Source: Tachypleus tridentatus (Eukaryota > Arthropoda > Merostomata > Xiphosura > Limulidae). From it: DNA of 64,000 nucleotides. Numbering within the stretch: the stretch's first letter is position 1; each line of letters begins with the position of its first letter. The stretch is taken from assembly GCF_004210375.1 (NCBI RefSeq), contig NC_134825.1, forward strand, positions 66,889,558 to 66,953,557, given 5' to 3'. The notes under the pieces are model-generated. The model was not told the DNA's origin. It searched no databases and was given only the letters and a program-made list of their open reading frames with translations. Both the position numbers and the translations under genes were made by a program. Shown piece by piece: positions 37,901 to 46,866 of the stretch.

Positions 37901-40900
37901 AACCACAATAAGTAATAAAGTTACATATGATAGTAACCAACATTAGTTTTAGGTTTGCAACTTTGTTATTCAGAACAGACTTTTACTTTACACAGTCAAC
38001 CAGATTTTTTAAAATATATGGTGATAGTTTTCATCTGTAAACAACATTAACAATTTCCCTTTATGGTGATGCCATGGAAGCTGACAGTTTCTTGTCATCA
38101 CCCACATGCATTTGGTATAGCTGTATTAAGCATCATTATTTATGCTTATTGCTAAAGCTAATATCATATGATAAATATTAGGAGAATTTCTTAAAATTTA
38201 GCAAATTTGTGCTTGAAAGTTAGCAGTGAATAATTAGTAGTAACCATACACCTGAACATTTAAGCTAGAAACTGTTAATCCAATTTACTTGGCCTAACCA
38301 TTACTTACGTATCTGCACATGCTTTCATCTTACAGTTTTGCTGCTCTAAATCAGCTTTTTTAGTCTGAATGACAGAAAATAAAAATGGTTCACCTTTACT
38401 CTTAAGTTAAAGCTTTAATAAGAATTTCAGTCCAATGACTCATGTTACTTTTTGTGTAGGTGTGTGCAAACATTTTAATCAAAATTTAATGGCTTATAAT
38501 TAGACTATTTGGACCCCTAAATGTATGCTGTAATGATCTATCAGTGTACAAAATTTGAAAAAAAATTCAAGCAAGTTAAGTATATTTTTCCATCAAATAA
38601 ATAAAAAAGGATGTAATTCAATTAAAAAATTAAAGTTTTTATATGTATATCACTCAGTGGATTGACTCAAAATTTGGTATGTGGAGCAATGGTCTAGTAA
38701 TGCATATCCACTGAAAATATGTGATAGTTTGGAATACCACAGTAAGAGCTGCATAATATGGAAAATTACTAATCTGTCACTCCTGTTAATAACACACAGT
38801 TGGGAGCCATATAATCAGTGATAGCAAGAAAACAGTTGCTACAAACAAATATGAAGCTAAATTTGTCCTTCAGTTCATATGTTTCACTGAGTTATACCTG
38901 TTTTGGGGAATTCCACCCTTCCTCAGTAAATCTGCCAGTGAAATAATTTGGAAGAATAAATTAGTAGCATTGCCACATATTTTGAAATATTATATGAGCA
39001 CAGGTTTACTTTGGTGAGTAAAAGAATACTGAAAGAAATCATACTTTTAATGATTTTTAACAATTTAGTTCATGCTACATGTTCATCAACCAATGATAAC
39101 CTACCTACAATCCTATCTAAACACCTTAAAATAAACTTTCCATTTTTATTGTAATATAATAAGTACAGAGTTACAAGTTTCACAATGTTCAAAGGGCACA
39201 CATGTGCTACATGTCATCTTGGAGCAAATGGCAAAAAAAAGAATGTTTCTGGTTCTTGTATAACAGAACTGTGTATAAAGAAACTGTATTTATCTATAGA
39301 AGTTGTAACCTACCTGCAATCCTATCTGAACACCTTACAAGAAACTTTCCATTTTTATTATAATAAGAACAAAGTTAGAAATCCACAATATTCAAAGGGC
39401 ACAGATGTGCTATATGTCATCTTGGAACAAATACCAAAAAAAGAATATCTATTTCTGGTTCTTGTAAAACATAACTGTGTATAAAGAAACTATTCATCTA
39501 TAGAAGCTGTAACTGAAAATACATGCTACCAGCAACATTTCATTTATAAATTACCTTCTGCATGTCATGACCCATTCAATGCAGTTGAAGATAATATAAA
39601 CTGAACTGACCCTGTTTATATTTCCTCTTCACAGTTATGAAGCAGTGTCCCTCACTTCTTTAGTGCAGGGTCTATGAAACTGAACATCATATAAAATACA
39701 GAAGTCATGCCAGATGTGTTCTATGCCATAAACATAAAAAAATTAACTATTATTCCACTTGAAGTCATATGTTTGTAAATCAATGTATTATTATTCCTGC
39801 TGGAGTAAAGTATTGTCACCTTAGTAGAAAATATGTTTTTACAGATGAAGGATCACACATATTTTAATATAACTAAAAACAATTGAATAGCTGCAAAGAA
39901 ATCAGCAAGGATATACCTTGTTCAGGTACACAAACTCACAGTCGAAGGAGTATCTTAATCCTACAAGATTACAAATATCTTGGTTTGATGAGTTATTACA
40001 CAGAATTCCATAACTGGGAAATACTTGTGAGAGTGTGTGGACATGCTAAGCTGAACTAATTAAACTTTGTACTTGCTTGTCAGGTAAGAATCTGGTGGGC
40101 TGAAAGGATTTTTTTTCACACATAAAACAAGCTACACATCTTATGCAAATTTGACCAATGGCTTTGTTCCAGTTTATTCAAATTTGAGTGTGTCAATAAT
40201 ACAGAAATAAGATACACCACCATTTGATCTTTAACAAGGAAACCTATGGCTAATGGAAGAAATAAAGGTGCTGTAATAATTTTTCTTATGTTAAAGAAGG
40301 ATGCTGAAGACATTCAGAGTTGGGTGCAACCACATGTTGCTGCTTGAGACCATGGTTTTATAGATGTTTTCTAACTTTATACATGACCTTAGATTTAAAG
40401 TATAACTTTATATTTTATCTCTCAAAGATGCAAGTTACAACTGAAGATTCCAACCTATCAAAATTGATTACTGTAATACACGTAGTAGTCAAGGCAGTTA
40501 ATGGCTGCATCAAACTATTAAAGTTACTAAATGTGATATTCATTAACTAACAGTTACCCTTCACAGTTGATTGACCCTAAATTGTTAGTGTTCTCTCAGA
40601 TTCATACCATCTTAACTGTGAAAAATGCAGATGAAGACTACTATAGCAAAGCATATGCAAAGTACCAAAAATTGCCCAACAAACTTCAACACATTTTGAA
40701 TTCCTAAGAGCAAGCTTGCAAAAATTACTGATGAAAAGATGGAAGCCCATGATCTAGCTTTAGACATTCCAACATTGACAGAATATGACCTTAATTCTTT
40801 TTTTGAGTGTTTACTAGATTAAACAATTAAAATCTCATGTCCTGAGTATATTAACTAAGATGGAATATATCATATTAAGGTCAGCATGAAAAATGATACT

Positions 40901-43832
40901 ATGTTAAAAGCAAAAATCCAGTCAAAGCATGCATCAAGTAAAAATTATTCTGCCAATTATAATCCGTTTCATCATAGTGCTCTCAATATAATGCTAATGC
41001 AACAGTAGTGGACTATTGTTTTCATATTACATCTGTCATGAAGTGCTTTCAACATTACTTACATGATGAAAATGCCCTCAGGAAACTATCATCCATTCCT
41101 ACAGGCTTACTTAATGCAGCAGACATTATAGATGATACCTCTGATGACTTGGACTGAGTATGCTGATGGAACATAACTCTGTTGGATTTATCAAGATAAA
41201 TGCAGTATTATGACAAAATTTAGTTCTTGTTGAAAGTATTGGACAAGTTCAGTCAAAATTGTAGCAGTCCATTTATACACTTTAATGATATATTATTTAG
41301 TTCTTTAATTTGGTCATGAGTTCATGCATAATTATCTTTAGTGCTTAAATATTACGTTTGGCACTGGTGTTACTTATTGTGTTTGTTTTAAAGTTAAATT
41401 TGATAATAATAACACTTTAACTCAAAGAAAGAAAAAAATCAGAAATTAGTAACTAAAATTAGAAATATCTATACTGCGAGGTTCCAGTTCATTTATACTT
41501 TTAACAGTCATTCTGTTGTATATTTAAAGTAAAACTAACATGACTCATGTTAATAAATTTAAAGAAACTGAGTTTGGACAATAGATTTTCTTGTCAACAA
41601 AACTTCAATACATCATGAATATGTAAACTAATAGAACATCTGTAAAAGAATTTTCTAAAGCTATCTCCACTTTGATTTACCCTCTAAGCATTGTTAAAAT
41701 TTCAACATGTTATTACTCTCCACCAATCACACTGCACCATCTGTACTAGTAGAGGTAGCTCTCTCTAATATTACAGCACATTTCTCATTTTTTCAATATG
41801 CATTCTCGTATCTAGACATATTTTCACTCATTCTGTATGTGACTGCAAAGTGTTGGTTGTGCATGATTACAAATTTACATCAGTTTTGATTTCATATATT
41901 TCATTTCTATCATTTCTCCTTGGCTAAGTAAGAATTAACATGACTTCTCTTTTTATCAACACTTAAGAGACTCTGGGGATTACAATTTTATATATACACC
42001 ACAACAAGAAAAGTTAAACAAAATAGTTTAAAATACAATTACATATAAATCATAGCCACTATGAAACCACTTTATATATAGATATATCTGAAATTATCTG
42101 CTGTATTAAAGTATTGATGTGACTTGATAAAGCTTAAACGTTTAAGAGTTATAATAATAAAAAGGCAATACTTCTTTGAATAACCTGAACATATGCTTTC
42201 CTTTTCTGTTAGCACAAAGAAGGAGAAAAAAACAAACAAGTGGAACCACCACATCTTTCTTCCAAGAATTACTTTTTTAAAAAGAATATATTTCCAGTGC
42301 ACTCTATTAATAACAACAGAGTTAACAATGAGTACTGGTTGAATGTTAACCCCAAACCTCTTTTATTGAGACCCTATAGTCAAGATTTAAAAATCAACAA
42401 AAAACCATGGACTTCAAAATACTCATCAGTACCTCAATGGATAAGAAGAAATGGAAAAGGCATGAAAAACAAAAGAGTTTTCAGAGAGGAGTAAGTACTG
42501 ACAGTAATCAACTCATTCATGAAAATACTTTGGATCATAGTTGGAGAGTAAGCTTAAATCAGAATAACTTTATTATCCAAAATCCATACAACAATGAGAA
42601 ACAAAATAAGGCAATTCATAAAATACACACCAATGGTGACCTGCAGAATGATGTAACTCAAAAACCATACAATAATGGTGTGTTGCAGAATGATGTTTTA
42701 TCATCAAAACTACACAACAATATTGTGTTACCGAATGATGTCCCACATAGACCACACAACAACAATGAGCCACAGAATTATGTGCCACAAAGATCATACA
42801 ACAGTGGTTTACCATAGAATAAATTTGTGTTTCAAAGGCCATACAATAATGGTGTGTTGCAGAATAATGTTTTATCACCAAAACTACACAACAATGTTGT
42901 TTCACAGAATGTTGTACCACATAGACCACACAATAATAACGAGCCACAGAATGATGTGCCACAAAGATCATACAACAATGATCTGCTTCAGAAAGATGTT
43001 GTGATCTAAGAACAATATAACAATGATCAGTCTCAGGATGAGTTTATCCAAAAGCCATACAACAGTGGTGGGCTAGAGAATAACCTTGCAATCCAAAACC
43101 CCTACAACAATAATCAGCCTCAGAATGGCATGTTCCAAAAGCAATATGATAATAGTGGGCCACAAAAAGAAAAGATTAAAATGAACAATATATAAAAATG
43201 CCATATTGAAACCAAAGACATAGAATGTGACTAGGATGATTACAATGGTATGACTAAAAATATGTTAAGGTATCATAAAAAATAATATATCTGTGAAAAA
43301 ATCAGGAACTAAGCCTCTTTCTAAACTGATAGTTTTTCCTCTGATTATTTTAACCATCAGTAATTAATAGTTTATATATAACATAGTTTTTCCTCTGATT
43401 ATTTTAACCATCAGTAATTAATAGTTTATATATAACATCTGTTTTGGAAAGTTTGATTTTATTTCATCAATTATTCAAGAGCACTCAAGTTTATAATTGT
43501 TTTATGTCTTTAGTTTGCTTCTGTAAATTATAGGGCTTATGTCAAAGTCTGTTTCTTTATGAACACTTCCATGCTTTACTAAAATGGTTTTACCACCTTT
43601 TGTACATCACTCAATGAAATATGATTTAGCAAGGAACCTTTATTCCTCAATGGTATGTCTTTATCAGATAAGCAGTATATTTTTTTCAGGAGGTGGAAAT
43701 GAAAGTGATGAACAAGATTTAGGTGGTGGTGATGATAATAATCAGTTGATAGATGTTAACCAAGATGGACTTGATCAAAGGAAAATATTTAAAGATGATG
43801 ACTTTGATGACCAGGTAATGTTCAAAGTGTAA
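13741..43832 (+). CDS. GOLIM4: Golgi integral membrane protein 4-like (GOLIM4/GPP130 family), eight coding exons
   Basis: Joining 13741-13921, 17120-17194, 19533-19582, 25556-25609, 29039-29210, 30265-30347, 32872-33109 and 43690-43814 gives one open frame of 326 codons. Every intron is GT-AG and phases match (1,1,0,0,1,0,1). The protein is a type II Golgi protein: about 13 cytosolic residues, a membrane anchor at about 14-32 ([19 protein letters not shown]), a Lys/Glu/Gln-rich coiled-coil stem (about 35-235) and an acidic tail. The exon 1/2 join gives [19 protein letters not shown], the signature of the GOLIM4/GOLM1/CASC4 family and closest to GOLIM4. In vertebrates GOLIM4 cycles between cis-Golgi and endosomes. 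At about 330 residues it is about half the length of human GOLIM4. The 3' end is uncertain: exon 8 may read through to a stop at 43830-43832 or splice onward. Confidence 0.8.
13922..17119 (+). other. GOLIM4-like intron 1
   Basis: 3.2 kb, AT-rich. Holds a CT microsatellite near 16552-16569. Short ORFs at 15571, 16060 and 16698 have no recognisable motifs. Confidence 0.6.
17120..17194 (+). CDS. GOLIM4: GOLIM4-like exon 2: family signature
   Basis: 75 bases, phase 1 in and out, AATTTAG acceptor and strong G/GTAAGT donor. Encodes [20 protein letters not shown] and a few more residues. The YEHxxRLEKSLQxE core is the most conserved part of the family and identifies the gene. Confidence 0.9.
18412..18528 (+). 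mobile_element. tRNA-derived SINE (family B), plus orientation
   Basis: tRNA-like head with CCCCTGCTAGTACAGTCGTA (A-box region) and GGGATTTGATTCCTTG (B-box region), then GACACAGCAGATAGCC and a CACACAC tail. Confidence 0.75.
18851..19132 (-). mobile_element. tRNA-derived SINE (family A), full length
   Basis: All family blocks present from TTTTGAATTTCATGCAAAGC to the tRNA-like head GGCCATGCCGGGCC. Imperfect flanking CAGAAAAAGTGA / CAGAAAGCAGTGA may be an eroded target duplication. Confidence 0.9.
19533..19582 (+). CDS. GOLIM4: GOLIM4-like exon 3: coiled-coil stem
   Basis: 50 bases, phase 1 in and phase 0 out. TTTTAG acceptor, AAG/GTAAAA donor. Encodes [17 protein letters not shown], where family members have a short heptad-repeat segment. 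Confidence 0.75.
20160..23900. repeat. Unidentified C+T-rich (plus strand) block, probably an old interspersed repeat
   Basis: Its boundaries contrast with the AT-rich intron on both sides: the plus strand is strongly C+T-rich and fairly GC-richer. It has many overlapping plus-strand ORFs, the longest (22059-22574, 171 codons) being Phe/Ser/Leu/His-rich with no known motif. The bias itself predicts such ORFs, so I do not call a protein. An internal direct repeat is present (22532-22594 and 22669-22730). Read on the minus strand it is purine-rich, as in some retroelement gag regions, but no catalytic motif is visible. Confidence 0.4.
22532..22730. repeat. Direct repeat pair, 62-63 bp each, spaced about 137 bp
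   Basis: TATGATGTGT, TTGCTGCTTCCCATATTTTG and CAGTATTCTTATT occur at 22532-22594 and again at 22669-22730 with a few changes. Confidence 0.85.
25556..25609 (+). CDS. GOLIM4: GOLIM4-like exon 4: coiled-coil stem
   Basis: 54 bases, phase 0 on both sides, TTTGTAG acceptor and CAG/GTAAAT donor. Encodes [18 protein letters not shown], close in style to the family segment ending HEELKKQ. Confidence 0.8.
27660..28636 (-). pseudogene. Tc1/mariner transposase, Tc3-like, with frameshifts
   Basis: Starts at 28636 with [20 protein letters not shown] (homeodomain-like DNA-binding half). It then needs a frameshift near 28540 to enter GEIGRS, a stop, [14 protein letters not shown], and continues through 28490-28110 ([34 protein letters not shown], first catalytic Asp). 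Another shift leads to 28088-27792 ([18 protein letters not shown], second Asp; [14 protein letters not shown], third residue Glu). The C-terminus LVSTMPK...[13 protein letters not shown] ends near 27670. The catalytic triad is still readable, but shifts and stops make it inactive. It lies antisense in intron 4 of the Golgi gene. Confidence 0.9.
28749..28957. repeat. Tc3-like terminal region: two related terminal-repeat motifs
   Basis: Near 28752-28777 TGGTCTTAAAATTTTGACCA and at 28930-28957 GGCCTTAAGTTTTGGCCAGC followed by AGTGTA are variants of one motif. Tc3 elements carry two transposase-binding sites per end. The matching left end beyond 27660 was not found. Confidence 0.6.
29039..29210 (+). 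CDS. GOLIM4: GOLIM4-like exon 5: long coiled-coil segment
   Basis: 172 bases, phase 0 in and phase 1 out, TTTTAG acceptor and G/GTAGGA donor. Encodes 57 residues starting [20 protein letters not shown] and ending EEQISKLEG. Glu/Lys/Gln-rich with regular hydrophobic spacing, so a coiled-coil luminal stem is likely. Confidence 0.85.
29211..30264 (+). other. GOLIM4-like intron 5
   Basis: 1.05 kb; contains the fold-back repeat at 29939-30151. Confidence 0.7.
29939..30151. repeat. Fold-back (inverted) repeat, arms about 80 bp
   Basis: TAATGCAGTTTAAACAGGTC at the left end is matched by the reverse complement of GACCTGTTTAAACTGCATTA at the right. Pairing runs inward for about 80 bases with few mismatches to AGTCAATTACT / AGTAATTGACT, around a spacer of about 50 bases. 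Resembles a MITE-like fold-back element; no target duplication was resolved. Confidence 0.85.
30265..30347 (+). CDS. GOLIM4: GOLIM4-like exon 6: coiled-coil stem
   Basis: 83 bases, phase 1 in, phase 0 out, TTATAG acceptor and ACT/GTAAGT donor. Encodes [20 protein letters not shown] followed by ALKIQEKT. It aligns in position with the family's second half of the stem. Confidence 0.8.
30348..32871 (+). other. GOLIM4-like intron 6
   Basis: 2.5 kb; contains a tRNA-derived SINE near 30651-30925 and a TA microsatellite near 31078-31090. No other feature seen. Confidence 0.6.
30651..30925 (+). mobile_element. tRNA-derived SINE (family C)
   Basis: tRNA-like head GTGTGGCTCAGTGGCTCCAT (A-box) and GGTTGTGAGTTTGAGGCTGG (B-box), then TTGTGTCCTTGAGTGAAACA and CACTTTACG, a body found in tRNA SINEs of several invertebrates. 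Distinct from families A and B. Confidence 0.75.
32872..33109 (+). CDS. GOLIM4: GOLIM4-like exon 7: end of stem, start of variable luminal region
   Basis: 238 bases, phase 0 in and phase 1 out. Encodes [20 protein letters not shown], a Gln/Lys-rich coiled coil, then a looser Asn/Asp/Lys-rich stretch (NLDINE). I end it at the strong donor A/GTAAGATA at 33109/33110, because phase 1 there matches exon 8 at 43690. If this donor were not used, translation would stop six codons later at 33124-33126, giving a shorter protein. Confidence 0.8.
36571..36660 (+). mobile_element. Diverged tRNA-derived SINE head
   Basis: GCCTGGCTTTGGCCTACTGG (A-box region) and TTAATCTGAGAAATTGTGGT (degenerate B-box region) parallel the head of family A. 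The body is not recognisable, so this is an old or truncated copy. Confidence 0.5.
39097..39512. repeat. Tandem duplication, unit about 209 bp, two diverged copies
   Basis: TAACCTACCTACAATCCTAT starts copy 1 at 39097, and the similar TAACCTACCTGCAATCCTAT starts copy 2 at 39306. Both continue through TTCAAAGGGCACA, TGTCATCTTGGA and CTGTGTATAAAGAAACT. Copies differ by scattered substitutions and short indels. Confidence 0.85.
42213..42491 (+). CDS. Possible alternative GOLIM4-like exon (basic segment)
   Basis: An open frame of about 90 codons begins after TTTCTGTTAG (acceptor at 42212) or AAAG (42219). Only the 42219 acceptor joins the phase 1 end of exon 7 in this frame, reading [15 protein letters not shown] and then a Lys/Asn-rich stretch ([20 protein letters not shown]). 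It stops at 42492-42494, directly across a donor-like GGA/GTAAGT at 42490/42491. That donor leaves phase 2, which does not fit exon 8. So it is either an alternative C-terminal exon, part of a decayed exon, or chance. No transcript support was available. Confidence 0.3.
42541..43193 (+). pseudogene. Asn-rich 14-residue repeat coding segment, interrupted by stops
   Basis: In one frame (codons starting at 42542) at least twelve repeats of 14-16 codons follow the pattern xPYNNxxxQNDVxx ([51 protein letters not shown]). Four units form a higher-order repeat of 174 bases (42665 and 42839 start equivalent copies). In-frame stops lie at 42816-42818, 43006-43008 and later, so only the first part could be translated. 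The frame differs from the segment at 42213-42491; a candidate 50-base intron (GTAAGT at 42491, ATCATAG ending 42540) would join the two frames. Function unknown; a luminal Asn/Gln-rich repeat of the Golgi protein is an inference from position. Confidence 0.5.
43331..43438. repeat. Perfect 54-bp tandem duplication
   Basis: The 54 bases beginning AGTTTTTCCTCTGATTATTT at 43331 recur immediately at 43385 without a mismatch. A recent slippage or duplication event. Confidence 0.95.
43690..43832 (+). CDS. GOLIM4: GOLIM4-like exon 8: acidic C-terminal segment (3' end ambiguous)
   Basis: TTTTTTCAG acceptor. Phase 1 in joins exon 7 as [20 protein letters not shown]. Strongly acidic (KDDDFDD near the end), like the acidic tails of GOLIM4 and GOLM1. 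Two ends are possible: a donor CAG/GTAATG at 43814/43815 (phase 0), or read-through for VMFKV and a stop at 43830-43832, followed by AATAAA at 43851 and again at about 43876 as polyadenylation signals. If spliced, a small exon at 44634-44654 (TGTATAG acceptor; KEDVLS then stop) fits in phase. Confidence 0.7.
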
Positions 43833-45890
43833 TAAGTCTTGTACTAAGAGAATAAACATTCTGTTTTGTTTGTTAATAAAAATCATATAGTAGCATCTTT
43901 TGAATTACCATCTGTAGGCTTATCTCTAAGATGATAAACAGTAAAATCAAATTGAATTGTCTTAAAAAATACTTTTCAAACAATATGGGTAAGCAATGTG
44001 ATTGATTTAAAGTTATATTTGAATTATTATTTCTCTAAATGTTTTGTAAACATTGTCCTAATTAATAACAGATGTCTTTATGACTGTTAAATTAATTTTT
44101 AGGAAAATATAACAAAAAGTTGAGTCCCAGTTAGTTGGTTTTGTTCTTATTAAAGATATTATTGTTCAGGAAACCACGATGCTGAATATTAAATATCTTT
44201 TATAGAAATGTGAGTAAAAATTATTCTTTTTGTCCATGATGCTATTAGTGACAGTGTTAATTTCCTCCTGTTACTGCAGATTTATTAATAAGATTTACCA
44301 GTGTTTTAAATGGATATTAAAGAATGAAGCCACTAAATATTTATATTGCTGTGTATTCACCATTTAAATACAGATCTTTCCAGAAGAAAGTTTCATTATA
44401 ATGCTCTTAATTTTATTTTGATGTCACATAAGTGAGTTTTGTTGTAGCTACATGTTTGATCAGTTGTCAAAACTTAGAGGTATATCTATGAAATTTTACC
44501 TGAATGAATATGTTGAAATCATGAGTCACAAGACTTCCATACTAAAGGTGTAATTATAGAATTTGCAGTAAGTAAATATGAAATTGTTTAGAGTCAGATT
44601 TTGAATGGCCTATATATGTATTTTTGTGTATAGAAAGAAGATGTGCTGTCATAAAAAAAACAATCATATGGAAGCTTTTTGAATGCTTTGAAGGAGCATA
44701 ACCTCTTCAATAAACTGAAGATTGGTTGTATGCAGAAGATACTGTTGATGGTACTCTTAGTCAGAAAGGTCCATACTTTCAGAATAATTTTATGGATTAC
44801 TTTAAAAAATCCTCTAGTCTTAACATACAATTATGAATAAGTCTTCATCACACAATGTGTTCCAATTAAAAATGTAGAAAATTATTCCAAAAGATGAAAA
44901 ACTTACATGGTTATTAAACGTTTAAACACAAAAATTTTATATTCTGTTAGAAACTTTAATTTTAAGCTCAGTGTTTGTATGCTTGGATGTACAATTTGAA
45001 TCCTTGAATTACAGCATGCTTTGATGTTTGTCAACTTTTGATCTTGCTAATGAATAGACAATTGTGTGAAACAGTGTGTAAAATATGAATAAAAATGAAA
45101 TATTAGAATGCTCCTCATCTACTGTCTTGATAGCTTACACATATACCTGCCTGTTATCCAACCAATCAAACAGTGCTACCAGCATAGAGCCTATAAATGT
45201 AAAGATAGTCATACTATAATTCTCAGTAGTATTGTGATTGAAGTATTTAAGGCATCCAGATAATAAATGTGTAGAAATCAGTTTTGGCTGGCTACATTTT
45301 GTGTTTGAGTAGCAACTCAGAAGAGTGTAAATGGAACTGTAACTTTTAGTATTAGAAGTGGCCAAGGTACAAGACTCTCCAAAAGTGACATTAAGTAAAC
45401 AATACTATAATATTTATATGATTTGTGATAATCTAATATAGGCTACTGGCCATGCCATTTCTTTGGTAAATTGATAAGAATGATTAACCAGGGATTCAAG
45501 GGGATCTGTTACCAATCACAGTGTATGTGTGGAGTATTGGAGGGGAGAGTTCTGAAGTAGTACAGGCTTGTGCATTGCAAGGAAGTCTACCTGGTCCCCT
45601 ATTATTTTGGGCTGCACAGTTTAAATGCTTGTAGATTTTTTTTCATTTTGAAGCTGTTATTTAACAAAACCACCATATGTTTGCAATTTGTTGTGCTTTC
45701 ATAAACATATAACATTACATGAAATATCAAAATAATTCTTTTATGCCATAATAATTTTGCCGATTTTTTCTAAGAGGCAGTTCAACTGATATATCATATC
45801 TTGCACCCTTGTATGTGAAATAACTTTAAATTATGTATTGTAAACATTTCCAATAAGATATAAAAATCCTGTGTGAAATTTCATGTTGAG
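43833..45890. other. 3' UTR/intergenic sequence of the Golgi gene, no further gene seen
   Basis: Early part likely 3' UTR (AATAAA at 43851 and about 43876). The possible terminal micro-exon at 44634 is noted under exon 8. The rest is AT-rich with no recognised feature. Confidence 0.4.
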
Positions 45891-46542
45891 TTTATTTTTG
45901 TAGAATTTTTCTATGGCAGCTCTTCACCTCTAATGACAAAGACTAGGTAACCTAGACATTAAGAACTTGTAAAGGATAATAAAAATTGTAGAACAGAATG
46001 TTGAAAACTGAACATGACTTGCAAATTTTTCTCTTGCAAAATGTATTTCATTTTACTCAATTTATTAAAATCATTGCCAGCTGTAGTAAAATTTCATATT
46101 GTTGTAAAGGTTATAGTCCTGCCATCTCTGTTTAAACTGTGTGGTGTGAATTATGTACATATGCTATGTCTGGACAAACTAGTTCTGTAACCAAGTGTAT
46201 ATTTTACAATTTACTCTAATAAGTACCAACTGGAAATTGCATAATACAGGTATTTCTTCTCATTTGTGGTTTACAGAATTTACACTGATACATTAGCAGT
46301 CAATCCTATAATACCCAAGTTATTTCAAACAAATTAGCTCTACACCTTTGTATTAATTTAATATAACTGTTGCAAAGTTACTGAACCATGTCCTTAATAT
46401 ATATATATGTGTGTGTAAACCTTAAATGTCACAAGACAGATGTTAATAGGCTGGTATTAAGAGCTTTAAGTGAATTATAGCTCATTATTTTATGAATCTG
46501 AAACTACTAAAACATTCTGTACTTGGTTTCTTTGTACCACAG
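45891..46542. repeat. Left arm of large near-perfect inverted repeat (652 bp)
   Basis: Pairs base for base with 46867-47518: positions sum to 93409 at both ends, so there is no net indel. I read the arms against each other and found one mismatch (46480 G versus 46929 T). The arm carries no ORF of note and includes a short (TA)n(TG)n stretch near 46397-46418, itself mirrored. Confidence 0.95.
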
Positions 46543-46866
46543 ATACCTGTGGTATATTGAGATACCTGTTATTACAAGATTTATTTTAGTTACAAATAGT
46601 AGAAAAAAGAAAGAGACTGAAAAGGTCTGCCCTCAATGGCACAGTACCCCTTGTTCTGAGGTGTCAATTATTAATTGAGGTTATACTGTATATGGGTGTG
46701 ATTCCACAAGTGTATTTTGTAAACTTTGTAAGAAGACAGTTATGAACTTTACCCTGAATTCATGGAGGTTTGAGTTAACTGGGCAGAGATCTGATAACTA
46801 CATCAGAATGAACTACTGAAAGCTGCACTGATCTTGCTGCATTATTATAAGGTAATGCAATGGTGA
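46543..46866. other. Spacer of the large inverted repeat (324 bp)
   Basis: Unique sequence between the arms. No coding or RNA feature recognised. Confidence 0.9.

Larger units (their letters stand above)
33110..43689 (+). other. GOLIM4-like intron 7 (about 10.6 kb), with tandem duplications and an exon-like repeat segment
   Basis: Mostly AT-rich. It contains a SINE-like tRNA head at 36571-36660, an AGT microsatellite near 35767, a 209-bp tandem duplication at 39097-39512, a decaying Asn-rich coding-like segment at 42213-43193 and a perfect 54-bp tandem duplication at 43331-43438. 37.3-41.2 kb looks like diffuse old repeat, but no motif was recognised. Confidence 0.6.

Noticed and set aside
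42573-42971. 132-codon minus-strand ORF, His/Cys/Val-rich and repetitive
   Set aside because: Shadow of the Asn-rich tandem repeat on the plus strand.
42675-43004. 109-codon plus-strand ORF in a third frame of the repeat
   Set aside because: Another shadow of the same tandem repeat; no independent evidence.
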